Of a DNA stretch of 64,000 nt, positions 34,394 to 44,391 are shown piece by piece. Below the pieces are notes generated by a model. The model was given only the letters and a program-made list of their open reading frames with translations, searched no databases and had not been told where the DNA came from. The position numbers and the translations under genes are program-made. The stretch is taken from assembly GCA_024711125.1 (NCBI GenBank), contig JANJTM010000038.1:152511-216510 (forward strand), in the 5' to 3' direction. Source of the stretch: Rhodothermales bacterium. GTDB taxonomy: Bacteria; Bacteroidota; Rhodothermia; Rhodothermales; UBA10348. Every line of letters begins with the position of its first letter. Position 1 is the stretch's first letter.

Positions 34394-36862
34394 ATGCTCC
34401 GCCGCTTTCCGCTGCCGGCCTTCGTCCTGCTGTCGCTCCTATCGTTTGCCGTTCTCGCGCCCGGGGTTTCGGCGCGGCAGGGATACCGGGAGGCGCCTCC
34501 CGAACTCGCCCGTTTCGTGGACGCGCCGACGTCCCCGTCGGTGTCGGTCAGTCCGGACCGGTCTACCCTGGCCGTGATGCCCGGTCGTGCCCTTCCGACG
34601 ATCGCCGACCTTGCACAACCGGAGCTGCGCATCGCCGGCCTGCGAATCAATCCAAGGACCGGCACGGCGAGCCGCGGTACCTATGCCGACGGACTCTCGC
34701 TGATCGCGCTCGGCGATGGCTCGGAACGCGGGGTGACCGGGTTTCCGGACGGCGTGCGAATCGCTTCGTTGGCCTGGTCTCCCGACGGACGCCATCTCGC
34801 CGTGAAAGTGGCCGGTGACACGGGCGTTCACGCGTGGCTGGTGGAAGTCGCCGCAGCCCGTGCCCGCCCCCTGTCGGAACGCGCGCTGTCGGACGTCCTC
34901 GGCAACTCGTGGGCGTGGGAGCCCTCGGGGGCAGCCGTGCTGCTGAAGGTGATCCCGTCCACCCGCCCGGCGAATCCACCGGAGCGGCCCGAGACCCCGG
35001 CGTCGCCGGTAATCCAGGAGAACCTCGGCACGGCCGCGCCGGTGCGGACCTACCAGGACATGCTCCAGAATCCTCACGACGAGGCGCTGCTGGAGTACCA
35101 CGCCAAGGGCGAGCTGATCCGTGTACACCTCGACGGACGCGTCGAGCCGGTGATCTCGGCCTCGATGCTATCCGGATTCGAGCCTTCCCCCGACGGGCGC
35201 TACCTGCTGACGGAGACCGTGCACCGTCCCTACTCGTACCAGGTGCCGGTGTCGGGATTCCCGACCCTCGTCGAGGTTCGGGATCGCGGTGGGCGCGTGG
35301 TGCATTCGGTCGCCGACCAGCCCTCCAGCGAAACCGTGCCGACGGGCTTCGGATCGACGGTGACCGGCCCGAGGTCGGTGACGTGGCGCCCGGACCGGCC
35401 GGCTGCGCTCTCGTGGGTGGAAGCCCTGGACGGAGGGGACGGACGGGCCAAGGCCGACGTTCGGGACGCGCTGTTCACGCAGGAGGCGCCCTTCACGGGA
35501 TCGCCGGTCGAGTGGGCCCGCACCGAGCTGCGATATGCGGGCGCGTCCTACGCGGCCGAGGGCTTCGCCCTGGTGTCGGAATCCTGGCAGGCCACCCGGA
35601 AGCGCCGCGTGTGGCGGGTGGCCCTGGACGGCTCGGGTGCGAAGACGCTCGTCTTCGACCTGTCCACCGAGGACCGGTTCGGCAACCCGGGCAATCCGAT
35701 GTCGCGGCCCACGCCCGAGGGGCGCTCGATGTTGCTGACGATGGACGGGGGTCGGTCCATCCTGCTCACGGGCGAGGGCGCATCGCCCGACGGCGTACGG
35801 CCCTTCGTCCGCAAGCGAGACCTGGGGACGGGCAGCGAAACGGAACTCTTCCGATCGCAGGACCCGTGGTTCGAGTCTCCTGTGGCGTTGCTCGATCCGC
35901 GAACGGGCCGCATGCTGGTCCAGCGCGAATCGCCGGAGAACCCGCCCAACTACTACGTCCGGGAGGCCGACGGCTCGATGCGGGCGGTCACGGCATTTCC
36001 GCATCCCTACCCGGAAATGGCCGCGGTATCCAAGGAATTCGTCACGTACAGGAGGGCCGACGGCGTGCAACTCAGTGCCACGCTGTACCTGCCGGCGGGG
36101 TATGACCGCGAGCGGGATGGCCCGCTGCCTACCTTCGTCTGGGCCTATCCGCGCGAATTCAAGAGCGCCGATCTCGCCGGACAGGTTGCCGAATCGCCGT
36201 ACCGCTTCACGCGGATCTCGCCCTCGGGCGCCGTTCCGTTCGTGACGCGCGGGTACGCCGTGCTCGACAACGCGGCCATGCCCATCGTCGGCGAGGGGGA
36301 GGTGGAGCCCAACGATTCGTTCGTCGAACAACTCGTGGCAAACGCCGAAGCGGCGATCGCCGAGGGCGTACGTCGCGGAGTGGTCGATCCGGAACGGGTC
36401 GGGGTGGGTGGGCACTCGTACGGGGCCTTCATGACCGCCAACCTGCTCGCCCACAGTGACCTGTTCCGAGCGGGCATCGCCCGGTCGGGCGCGTACAACC
36501 GCACGCTCACCCCGTTCGGTTTCCAGTCGGAAGAGCGAACCTACTGGGAGGCACCCGAGGTCTACTCGACGATGTCGCCGTTCACGTTCGCCGATCGGAT
36601 CAAGGAGCCGATCCTGCTGCTCCACGGCGAGGCCGACAACAACTCGGGCACCTTCCCGATCCAGAGCGAACGGTTCTACGCGGCGCTCAAGGGCCACGGC
36701 GCGACCGTCCGGTTCACGCTGCTTCCGCACGAGAGCCACGGGTACGCCGCCCGCGAGTCGGTGGGCCACATGCTCTGGGAAATGAGCACGTGGCTCGATA
36801 CGCACGTGCGCGACGCGCCGCCGCGGGACGGGTCGGTCGGCGTGAAGAAGCCGACCGGGTGA
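34394..36862 (+). CDS. S9-family serine peptidase (glutamyl-endopeptidase-like)
   Basis: The 822-residue protein starts at ATG 34394 with a signal peptide (VLLSLLSFAVLAPGVSA). A beta-propeller-like N-terminal part (about 60-560) precedes an alpha/beta-hydrolase domain with Ser675 (GGHSYGAFM), Asp748 (HGEADNN) and His782 (HESHGYAAR). The C-terminal sequence around YRFTRISPSGAVPF and EVEPNDSFVEQL resembles the S9D glutamyl endopeptidases. It is predicted to be exported and to cut peptides in the envelope. Longer in-frame N-terminal extensions run antisense to nothing known but lack family likeness. Confidence 0.87.
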   Translation: MLRRFPLPAFVLLSLLSFAVLAPGVSARQGYREAPPELARFVDAPTSPSVSVSPDRSTLAVMPGRALPTIADLAQPELRIAGLRINPRTGTASRGTYADGLSLIALGDGSERGVTGFPDGVRIASLAWSPDGRHLAVKVAGDTGVHAWLVEVAAARARPLSERALSDVLGNSWAWEPSGAAVLLKVIPSTRPANPPERPETPASPVIQENLGTAAPVRTYQDMLQNPHDEALLEYHAKGELIRVHLDGRVEPVISASMLSGFEPSPDGRYLLTETVHRPYSYQVPVSGFPTLVEVRDRGGRVVHSVADQPSSETVPTGFGSTVTGPRSVTWRPDRPAALSWVEALDGGDGRAKADVRDALFTQEAPFTGSPVEWARTELRYAGASYAAEGFALVSESWQATRKRRVWRVALDGSGAKTLVFDLSTEDRFGNPGNPMSRPTPEGRSMLLTMDGGRSILLTGEGASPDGVRPFVRKRDLGTGSETELFRSQDPWFESPVALLDPRTGRMLVQRESPENPPNYYVREADGSMRAVTAFPHPYPEMAAVSKEFVTYRRADGVQLSATLYLPAGYDRERDGPLPTFVWAYPREFKSADLAGQVAESPYRFTRISPSGAVPFVTRGYAVLDNAAMPIVGEGEVEPNDSFVEQLVANAEAAIAEGVRRGVVDPERVGVGGHSYGAFMTANLLAHSDLFRAGIARSGAYNRTLTPFGFQSEERTYWEAPEVYSTMSPFTFADRIKEPILLLHGEADNNSGTFPIQSERFYAALKGHGATVRFTLLPHESHGYAARESVGHMLWEMSTWLDTHVRDAPPRDGSVGVKKPTG

Positions 36863-36868
36863 CGGGGC

Positions 36869-37927
36869 TCAGGCGGGTACCTGCTGCGTGAGGCAGTGGA
36901 ACGCCCCGAGACCCCAGACCAGCTCACGGCAGTCGATTCCCACCACGGTGCGGTCCGGGAAAAAGCGGCCGATCGTCTCGGCGGCCTCGTCGTCCCGTGC
37001 GCAGCCGTAGACCGGCAGCAGCACGATGCGGTTGCCGACGTAGAAGTTGGCGTAGCTGGCCGGAAGGCGGTGCTCACCGTAGTGGACCGGGTCCGGCAGC
37101 GGCAGCGGGTGCAGGCGCAGCCCGAGGCGGTCGCAATCGGCCGCCAGGGCCTCGAAACCGGGCCGGAGGGACGGGTGGTCCGCCGCGTCGCTTACCACCA
37201 TGAGGACGTCCTGCCGGGTGACGAACCGGGCGAGGTTGTCGATGTGTCCGTCGGTGTCGTCGCCCAGGATGTCGCCGTTCACCCAGACGACCGTGTGCAC
37301 TCCGAGCGTCTCGCGCAGCCGGCGCTCGGCCGTTTCGCGGTCGAGGCCCGGGTTCCGGTTGGGGTTCAGCACGCAGGAGGCCGTGGTCATGAGGATGCCT
37401 TCCCCGTTGGTCTCGATGGCTCCGCCCTCCAGGTGGAATCCGGGGCGGTGGCGCGGCACGCCGAGGGCCGCGGCCATGCGCCCGGCGACGAGCTGGTCGA
37501 GGTCGTACGGGGGGTACTTGCCGCCCCACGCGTTGTATTCCCAGTCGACGGCTACGACCGGGTGATCCGAGCCCGCGCGCGTGACGAACGTCGCGCCATG
37601 ATCGCGGCACCAGGCGTCGTTCGTCGGGTGCCGGAACGTGCGGATCTCCCCGGGAACGCCCGCGAGCAGGCCGCGCACGTGCCGCTCGTGCGCTGGCGAA
37701 AGCACGTTGATGTAAACGGGCTCGCTCGTCGCGAGGGCCCTGACGGCCTCCACCATGACCGGCTCGACCGGCCCGAAGTTGCCGGGCCAGGTGTCCCGGT
37801 TGTGCGGCCAGGAGATCCAGGTGGCGCGGTGAGGCTCCCATTCCGCGGGGAAACGGTATCCCAGCGGCCCCGGCGCGGGGAATTCCACCGGGCCGGGAGC
37901 GCCGTCTTCGGGCTCGTTCGCCATCAT
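36869..37927 (-). CDS. aguA: Agmatine deiminase
   Basis: The 352-residue protein starts at ATG 37927 (a second ATG follows at once). It has the guanidine-modifying-enzyme fold signatures WPHNRDTWPGNF, WCRDHGATFV, HLEGGAIETNGEG, DTDGHIDNLARF and the catalytic Cys345 (FHCLTQQ). It turns agmatine into N-carbamoylputrescine and ammonia. It lies 4 nt after aguB, which takes the next step, so the pathway from arginine to putrescine is complete in this operon. Confidence 0.95.
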   Translation of the reverse strand: MMANEPEDGAPGPVEFPAPGPLGYRFPAEWEPHRATWISWPHNRDTWPGNFGPVEPVMVEAVRALATSEPVYINVLSPAHERHVRGLLAGVPGEIRTFRHPTNDAWCRDHGATFVTRAGSDHPVVAVDWEYNAWGGKYPPYDLDQLVAGRMAAALGVPRHRPGFHLEGGAIETNGEGILMTTASCVLNPNRNPGLDRETAERRLRETLGVHTVVWVNGDILGDDTDGHIDNLARFVTRQDVLMVVSDAADHPSLRPGFEALAADCDRLGLRLHPLPLPDPVHYGEHRLPASYANFYVGNRIVLLPVYGCARDDEAAETIGRFFPDRTVVGIDCRELVWGLGAFHCLTQQVPA

Positions 37928-37931
37928 GCGG

Positions 37932-38819
37932 TCACTCCCCGTTGTCGAAACGCCGCAGGATGCCGTCGTAGGCATCGACGCGCCGATCGCGGAAGAAAGG
38001 CCACCCGTGCCGCTGCGCGGCAATGCGTCCCGGATCGAGTTCGACGACGGCCACGGCCTCCTCGTCGACGCCCAGGCGCAGGATCACGCCCCCGTCGGGC
38101 CCGGCCACGAAGCTCTGACCCCAGAACCGGATACCGTCTTCCGGCCCGGACCCGGAAGGATCGGGTTCGAAGCCGGTCCGGTTCACCGACACGACGTAGC
38201 ACCCGTTCGCGACGGCATGCGACCGCTGGATGGTCTCCCACGCCCCGTGCTGAGCCGCCCCGAATTCCTCGCGTTCGGCCGGGTGCCATCCGATGGCCGT
38301 CGGGTAGAAGAGCGCCTCGGCGCCCTGGAGCGCGGTGAGGCGCGCCGCTTCCGGGTACCACTGGTCCCAGCAGACGAGCACGCCGAAACGACCGTTGCGC
38401 GTATTCCAGGCCCGGAATCCGAGGTCGCCGGGCGTGAAGTAGTACTTCTCGTAGTACCGGGGATCGTCGGGAATGTGCATCTTGCGGTACTTGCCCAGGT
38501 ACCCGTCTACACCGTCGAGCACCGCCGCCGTGTTGTGGTAGAGCCCGGGCGCCCTCCGCTCGAACAGGCTCAGCACGAGCGTTACCCCGTGCTCGGCCGC
38601 AAGCCCGGCGAAGGCCTCGGTGGCCGGGCCGGGGATGGGCTCGGCCAGCTCGAAGAACGCGGCGTCCTCGACCTGGCAGAAGTACCTCGACAGGAAGAGT
38701 TCGGGCAGGCAGACGATTCCCGCGCCCTGTGCGATCGCGTCACGGGTGCCGTCGAGGGCGCGCGCAAGGTTCGTCGCGCGATCCTCGGTCATGCGCATCT
38801 GGACGATTCCGACCCTCAT
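37932..38819 (-). CDS. aguB: N-carbamoylputrescine amidase
   Basis: The 295-residue nitrilase-fold enzyme has Glu40 (LPELFLSRY), Lys113 (YRKMHIPDDP) and Cys150 (VLVCWDQWYPEAAR), the catalytic set of the AguB branch. It hydrolyses N-carbamoylputrescine to putrescine, CO2 and ammonia. It lies 2 nt after the end of speA and 4 nt before aguA. Confidence 0.95.
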   Translation of the reverse strand: MRVGIVQMRMTEDRATNLARALDGTRDAIAQGAGIVCLPELFLSRYFCQVEDAAFFELAEPIPGPATEAFAGLAAEHGVTLVLSLFERRAPGLYHNTAAVLDGVDGYLGKYRKMHIPDDPRYYEKYYFTPGDLGFRAWNTRNGRFGVLVCWDQWYPEAARLTALQGAEALFYPTAIGWHPAEREEFGAAQHGAWETIQRSHAVANGCYVVSVNRTGFEPDPSGSGPEDGIRFWGQSFVAGPDGGVILRLGVDEEAVAVVELDPGRIAAQRHGWPFFRDRRVDAYDGILRRFDNGE

Positions 38820-38821
38820 CG

Positions 38822-40807
38822 TCACGCCTTCGATTCGCCGCGGCCGGAGCGGCGTCCGGCGGTGGTATTGAAATAGGTCGAGTCCTTGAACGTCTCGGCG
38901 TACTTCTCGAGCAGGCGCACCGCGGCCGACGGACGCAGCTCGCCGGCGTCGACCTTCCGCTTGATGATCGCCTCCATGCGCTTCTGCAGGTCCTTCGGGA
39001 AGTACTGCACCAGGGCGAGGATCTCCTCGATGGTGGTCGCCGGGATCATCTTCTCGACGTAGAAGCCCTCCGGCTCCTCGTCGTCGGCATAGACGTGCAC
39101 CTCGGCGACGCGTCCGAACAGGTTGTGCATGTCGCCCATGATGTCCTGGTAGGCGCCCATCAGGAAGAAGCCGAGCAGGTACGGCTCGTCGTCGAGCGAG
39201 TGCACGTCGAGGAAGCGCTTGTCCTCGTGGGCCGAGACGTAGCGCTTCACCTTGCCGTCGGAATCGCACGTGAGATCGACCAGCACGGCGCGCCGGTCGG
39301 GCTGCTCGTCGAGCCGATCGATGGGAACGATCGGGAAACGCTGTCCGAACGACCAGTGGTCGAGGATCGACTGGAAGACCGAGAAATCGCAGAGGTACTG
39401 GTCGACGAGGTGTTCGTCGAGCGCTTCGAGCTCGGCGGGCAGCCACTCGGCCTGCGAGTTGCGCACCCGGCGGTTGACCACGTGGCAGATGGACCAGTAC
39501 AGCTGTTCGGCCCGGGCCTTCTGTTCGATCGGAAGGATGCCGAGCGAGAACATGGATTCGGCTTCCTGACGCTTGCCGGCCGCGTCGTGGTAGGCCTCGA
39601 GCAGGGCCGACAGGCGCATGCGCCGGTCCTCGCGCACCCATTTCAGGGTCTCGTACATCTGCCGGACGACCGCGTGGTCGCTTTCGGTCGGTCGGAAACC
39701 CTTCGGGATCTCGTCCTTGCGGTAGGCGCCGAGGACCTCGACCACGAGCACCGAGTGGTGCGCGGTGAGGGCGCGGCCCGATTCGGTGATCAGGGTAGGA
39801 TGGGCGACCTCCTCGGCGTCGCAGACTTCCTTGACCTGGAGCACCACCGAGTTGGCGTATTCCTGCAGCGTGTAGTTGATGCCCTCGGACGCGCCGCCGG
39901 TGAAGTCGGCCTCGTAGTTGACGCCGAGACCGCCGCCGACGTCGAGGAAGCGGATCGGAACGCCGCGCTTGACGAGCTGGGCGTAGATCTGGGTGATCTC
40001 CTTGATACCTCTCTTCAGCGTCTGGATCGCGTTCACCTGGCTGCCCAGGTGGAAGTGGAGGAGGCAGAACGAATCGTGGAGTTCGTCTTCCTCGAGGCGC
40101 TCCAGGATGCGCAGCAGCTCGGGGATCGAGATTCCGAACTTGGAAAGATCGCCTCCCGAGTCGGCCCACTTGCCCGATCCGCCGGTATTGAGGCGGATGC
40201 GCACACCGAACTTCGGCTCGATCTTGCGCCGGGAGGCGAGCGATAGCAGGCGCTCGAACTCGTCGTACTTCTCCAGGACGGGGATGACCTGCTTGCCCAG
40301 CTGCTGACCCGTGAGGATCTGCTCCATCATCACGGTGTCCTTGTACCCGTTGCAGATGAGCAGCGTATCGTCGTCGGCGAGGTGCGGGAGGGCCGCCACG
40401 AGTTCGGCCTTGGAGCCGCACTCGAGGCCCATTCCGTACGGCCGTCCGGCTTCGAGGATTTCCTCGACGACCTCGTGGAGCTGGTTGACCTTGATCGGAT
40501 AAACGCCCCGGTAGCGGTCGCCGTACGAGAATTCCTCGATCGCCGCCGCGAAGGCCTCGTGGAGCTGGGTGACGCGTCCGCGGATGATGTCCTGGAAGCG
40601 GATGAGCACGGGAAAGGGCACTCCCTCCTCCCGGAGCTGCTCCACCACGTCGGCGATCGCGATGCCCTTGCGACCGTTGCGCTCGACGTCGGCGATCATG
40701 CGCCCCTTCTCGTCGATCGTGAAATACCCGTCGCTCCATCCCTGGACATGGTACAGTGCCAGGGCGTCGTCAACGGTCCACGACAGTTCTTCTTCCACGG
40801 AATCCAT
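38822..40807 (-). CDS. speA: Biosynthetic arginine decarboxylase
   Basis: The 661-residue protein starts at ATG 40807. The fold-type III PLP barrel shows YPIKVNQ (lysine that binds PLP), HFHLGSQ, FLDVGGGLGVNY and the long C-terminal part typical of SpeA (YLLGFFLMGAYQDIMGDMHNLFG split here). It decarboxylates arginine to agmatine. It starts 71 nt after the DHS-like gene and leads into aguB and aguA. Length is normal for biosynthetic SpeA. Confidence 0.96.
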   Translation of the reverse strand: MDSVEEELSWTVDDALALYHVQGWSDGYFTIDEKGRMIADVERNGRKGIAIADVVEQLREEGVPFPVLIRFQDIIRGRVTQLHEAFAAAIEEFSYGDRYRGVYPIKVNQLHEVVEEILEAGRPYGMGLECGSKAELVAALPHLADDDTLLICNGYKDTVMMEQILTGQQLGKQVIPVLEKYDEFERLLSLASRRKIEPKFGVRIRLNTGGSGKWADSGGDLSKFGISIPELLRILERLEEDELHDSFCLLHFHLGSQVNAIQTLKRGIKEITQIYAQLVKRGVPIRFLDVGGGLGVNYEADFTGGASEGINYTLQEYANSVVLQVKEVCDAEEVAHPTLITESGRALTAHHSVLVVEVLGAYRKDEIPKGFRPTESDHAVVRQMYETLKWVREDRRMRLSALLEAYHDAAGKRQEAESMFSLGILPIEQKARAEQLYWSICHVVNRRVRNSQAEWLPAELEALDEHLVDQYLCDFSVFQSILDHWSFGQRFPIVPIDRLDEQPDRRAVLVDLTCDSDGKVKRYVSAHEDKRFLDVHSLDDEPYLLGFFLMGAYQDIMGDMHNLFGRVAEVHVYADDEEPEGFYVEKMIPATTIEEILALVQYFPKDLQKRMEAIIKRKVDAGELRPSAAVRLLEKYAETFKDSTYFNTTAGRRSGRGESKA

Positions 40808-40878
40808 TCGGGGTTCGGGTACGCGGTGGGTGGATTCGGACGGGGTCCGGGCGATCACGGATCGAGGGTGGCCGACGG

Positions 40879-41862
40879 TCAGGGCGTCGCCCCGCCGCCT
40901 GATTCGAGCACGTAGCTGAACACGAGCGGCGCGACGATCGTGGCGTCCGACTCGATAACGTACGAAGGCGTTTCGAGCGACAGCTTGCCCCACGTGATCT
41001 TCTCGTTGGGCACGGCGCCCGAGTACGATCCGTACGACGTGGTCGAGTCGCTGATCTGGCAGAAGTACCCCCACTTGGGCGTTTCCTGCAGGAGATCCTG
41101 CTCGAGCATGGGCACGACGCAGATCGGAAAATCGCCGGCGATACCCCCTCCGATCTGGAAGAATCCGATCGAGGCCTCATCGGCGTTGGCGCGGTACCAA
41201 TCGGCGAGCGTCATCATGTACTCGATGCCCGAACGCACGGTGCGGGGATCCTTGACGTCCCCCTTGATGCAGTGCCCGGCGAAGATGTTGCCGAGGGTCG
41301 AATCCTCCCATCCGGGCACGATGATCGGAAGGTCTCTTTCGGCGGCCGCCACGAGCCACGAATCGGCGGGATCGATCTGGTAGTACGGTTCCAGGGCACC
41401 CGACCGGATGAGCTCGAACATGAACTCGTGCGGGAAACGACGCTCCCCGGCCCGGTCGGCCGCCTGCCAGAGCTGCAGGATCTGCCGTTCGATGCGGCGG
41501 ATCGCCTCCTCCTCCGGAATGCAGGTGTCCGTGACGCGGTTGAGGTGCCGTTCGAGCAGGGCCTGCTCGTCCTCGGGACGAAGGTCGCGGTACCGCGGTA
41601 CCCGCACGTAGTGATCGTGCGCCACGAGGTTGAAGATGTCCTCTTCGAGGTTGGCACCCGTGCAGCTGATCGCGTGCACCTTGCCGGCGCGGATCATGGG
41701 CGCCAACGAAAGGCCCAGCTCGGCGGTGCTCATCGCCCCCGCCAGGGTGATCATCATTCGTCCGCCGGAAGCCAGGTGGTCCACGTACCCCTGTGCTGCA
41801 TCCACGAGCGCGGCGGCGTTGAAATGCCGGTAGTGCCGGCGCACGAAATCGGTGATCGTCAT
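40879..41862 (-). CDS. Deoxyhypusine synthase-like enzyme
   Basis: The 327-residue protein starts at ATG 41862 (MTITDFVRRHYRHFNAAALV). It matches the DHS family: the NAD-binding start (MITLAGAMSTAEL), CTGANLEEDIFNL, the active-site stretch VPGWEDSTLGNIFAGH, and the catalytic lysine in NEKITWGKLS (Lys293), equivalent to the eukaryotic enzyme-intermediate lysine. Bacteria have no eIF5A to modify. Plant homospermidine synthases arose from DHS, and bacterial DHS-like proteins are thought to use small polyamines. Next to speA-aguB-aguA, this one probably uses putrescine or agmatine as donor or acceptor; the product is not predictable. Confidence 0.88.
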   Translation of the reverse strand: MTITDFVRRHYRHFNAAALVDAAQGYVDHLASGGRMMITLAGAMSTAELGLSLAPMIRAGKVHAISCTGANLEEDIFNLVAHDHYVRVPRYRDLRPEDEQALLERHLNRVTDTCIPEEEAIRRIERQILQLWQAADRAGERRFPHEFMFELIRSGALEPYYQIDPADSWLVAAAERDLPIIVPGWEDSTLGNIFAGHCIKGDVKDPRTVRSGIEYMMTLADWYRANADEASIGFFQIGGGIAGDFPICVVPMLEQDLLQETPKWGYFCQISDSTTSYGSYSGAVPNEKITWGKLSLETPSYVIESDATIVAPLVFSYVLESGGGATP

Positions 41863-41890
41863 GGCAGAGGTTCGAGTGGAAGGCAGCCCG

Positions 41891-42343
41891 TCAGTCGGGC
41901 GGTTCGTCGTCGCGGGACGGGTTCGCGTCGCGCCGAACGCCGCCACGGGGCGGATGGTTCTTTTCCTGTCTCCGGGGAGGCATCAACGGAAGGGTCCGTC
42001 GTCGGATGCGTTCCTCCCGGTCCTCTGCCGCAAGGCCCAGGAAGCGCGACTCGAGGCGGGGCTCCTCGTCCCACTCCTCGTCGTCCTCGTCGGCGAAATC
42101 CGGATCGTCGTCGTCCCATTCTCCCTCCTCCTCTTCCTCGTCGTCGTCGTCGTCCCACCCGTCATCGTCCCAGTCTTCCCCGTCGTCGGGGTCCGCGTCA
42201 TCCTCCCCCCCGTCCCATCCATCCTCATCCCATCCGTCGTCCCCGTCCGGCGTCGGCCCTTCGGCATTCTGCGCGTCGAGTCGGGGTGAATCGTCCAGTA
42301 GGCCCGGAATTCCGGGTTCCGAGGCCGGATAAAGCGCGTCCAT
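41891..42343 (-). CDS. Polyacidic low-complexity protein upstream of the polyamine genes
   Basis: The predicted 150-residue protein starts at ATG 42343 and ends 28 nt before the DHS-like gene. Residues about 30-95 are almost wholly Asp, Glu, Gly and Trp (repeats such as DDGWDDDDDEEEEE), followed by a basic, Pro-rich tail (RRRTLPLMPPRR). No fold is recognised. The DNA is a run of GAC/GAT/GAG codons at about 42060-42250, so it may grow and shrink by slippage. The placement as first gene of a polyamine run and the mix of acidic core and basic tail suggest a cation-binding role, but this is only an inference; it could also be a spurious ORF. Confidence 0.5.
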   Translation of the reverse strand: MDALYPASEPGIPGLLDDSPRLDAQNAEGPTPDGDDGWDEDGWDGGEDDADPDDGEDWDDDGWDDDDDEEEEEGEWDDDDPDFADEDDEEWDEEPRLESRFLGLAAEDREERIRRRTLPLMPPRRQEKNHPPRGGVRRDANPSRDDEPPD

Positions 42344-42716
42344 GGAGATAGGCGTTCTGGATGAACGATCCCGGTCCCGATTGCTGGACGCCGTCCGCGG
42401 GGGCCGTGACGGAGTCCGTCGGCCGGGGATGGCAATATGTGGCGGTGTTCCGTTTAGGGCCGAGCCCGGAATGGACCGCCACCGGGCGGCCGGGCTTCGC
42501 GTGAGCCGATGAGGACGAGAGCCCGTGGGTAGTTCGAGCGCCGATCGTGAGGTGGGAAACCGGAGAACCCGCCTGGGTCCGAAGCCAATATAGAAAAATC
42601 GGGGAATCTGCCGAGCGCATCGTAGTCCGGAACAAATCGGGCCCTCGATCCAAGAATGTCCCCCCGGTGGCCGGTTCTTCCGGGGCCTTCCGCACTCCCC
42701 GTTTTCTGCCTCTGCC
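42344..42716. other. Divergent intergenic region, acidic-protein gene / gldA
   Basis: These 373 nt lie between divergent transcripts. An AT-richer patch (CCAATATAGAAAAATC, 42585-42600) may hold a gldA promoter, but no consensus was found. No RNA gene or repeat is seen. Confidence 0.4.
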
Positions 42717-43643
<927 letters not shown>

Positions 43644-43662
43644 ACACGCTGAACCGATTGCC

Positions 43663-44370
43663 ATGAGCGAAGCCTGGATCCTCGCCCGCAAGGAATTGAG
43701 GGCGTATTTCGACAGCCCGGTGGCGTACGTCGTCCTGAGTCTCTTCCTGCTGCTCACGGGGTGGTTTTTCTCGACGGGTCTCTTCCTGGAAAACGTGGCC
43801 TCGGTGCGCCGCGTCTTCGACTACGTGCCGTTCTTCTTCCTCTTCTTCATCCCGGCGATCACGATGTCCACCTTCGCCGAGGAACGGCGCTCGGGCACGA
43901 TCGAGCTGCTTCTGACGTTGCCGGTGCGGGATTGGCAGGTCATCGTCGGCAAGCTGCTGGCCGTCTCGGTCTTCGTCGCAACGGCCATCGCCGCGACGCT
44001 GGTGTATGCCGTTACCGTCGCGTCGCTCGGAGACATCGACTTCGGGGCGACGGTCGGGGGTTACCTGGGGCTCGTTCTTCTGGGCATTTCCTGCGGAGCG
44101 ATCGGGATCTTCGCGTCCAGCCTGACACGCAACCAGATCGTGGCGTTCATCATCGGGTTCGGAATCATTTTCGTGCTGTACCTGGTCGACAAGGTCACGG
44201 ACTTCGTACCCGGATCGCTGGCGACGGTCCTGCAGTACCTGGGCACCGACTTCCACTACCGGAATCTTCTTCGCGGTGTGATCGACACGCGCGACATCCT
44301 CTACTACGTGTCGCTCACGGTCTTCGCGGGCCTTTGCACGGCCTATTCCCTCGCGCGCCGGCCCGAGTAA
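43663..44370 (+). CDS. gldF: GldF-like ABC transporter permease
   Basis: The 235-residue protein starts at ATG 43663 (MSEAWILARKELRAYFDSPVAY), the usual ABC-2 permease start, and has six predicted membrane segments, with a conserved region FAEERRSGTIELLLTLPV between segments 2 and 3. It forms the membrane pore with GldA and GldG. It starts 19 nt after gldA. Confidence 0.85.
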   Translation: MSEAWILARKELRAYFDSPVAYVVLSLFLLLTGWFFSTGLFLENVASVRRVFDYVPFFFLFFIPAITMSTFAEERRSGTIELLLTLPVRDWQVIVGKLLAVSVFVATAIAATLVYAVTVASLGDIDFGATVGGYLGLVLLGISCGAIGIFASSLTRNQIVAFIIGFGIIFVLYLVDKVTDFVPGSLATVLQYLGTDFHYRNLLRGVIDTRDILYYVSLTVFAGLCTAYSLARRPE

Positions 44371-44391
44371 GTCGAATCCGCTGTTCCGCCC

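Noticed and set aside
40879..41862. True deoxyhypusine synthase modifying eIF5A
   Set aside because: Bacteria lack eIF5A and the operon makes putrescine, so a small-amine substrate is more likely.
42006..42332. 108-codon serine-rich plus-strand ORF
   Set aside because: It is the reverse reading of the Asp/Glu codon run of the acidic protein gene and has no independent support.
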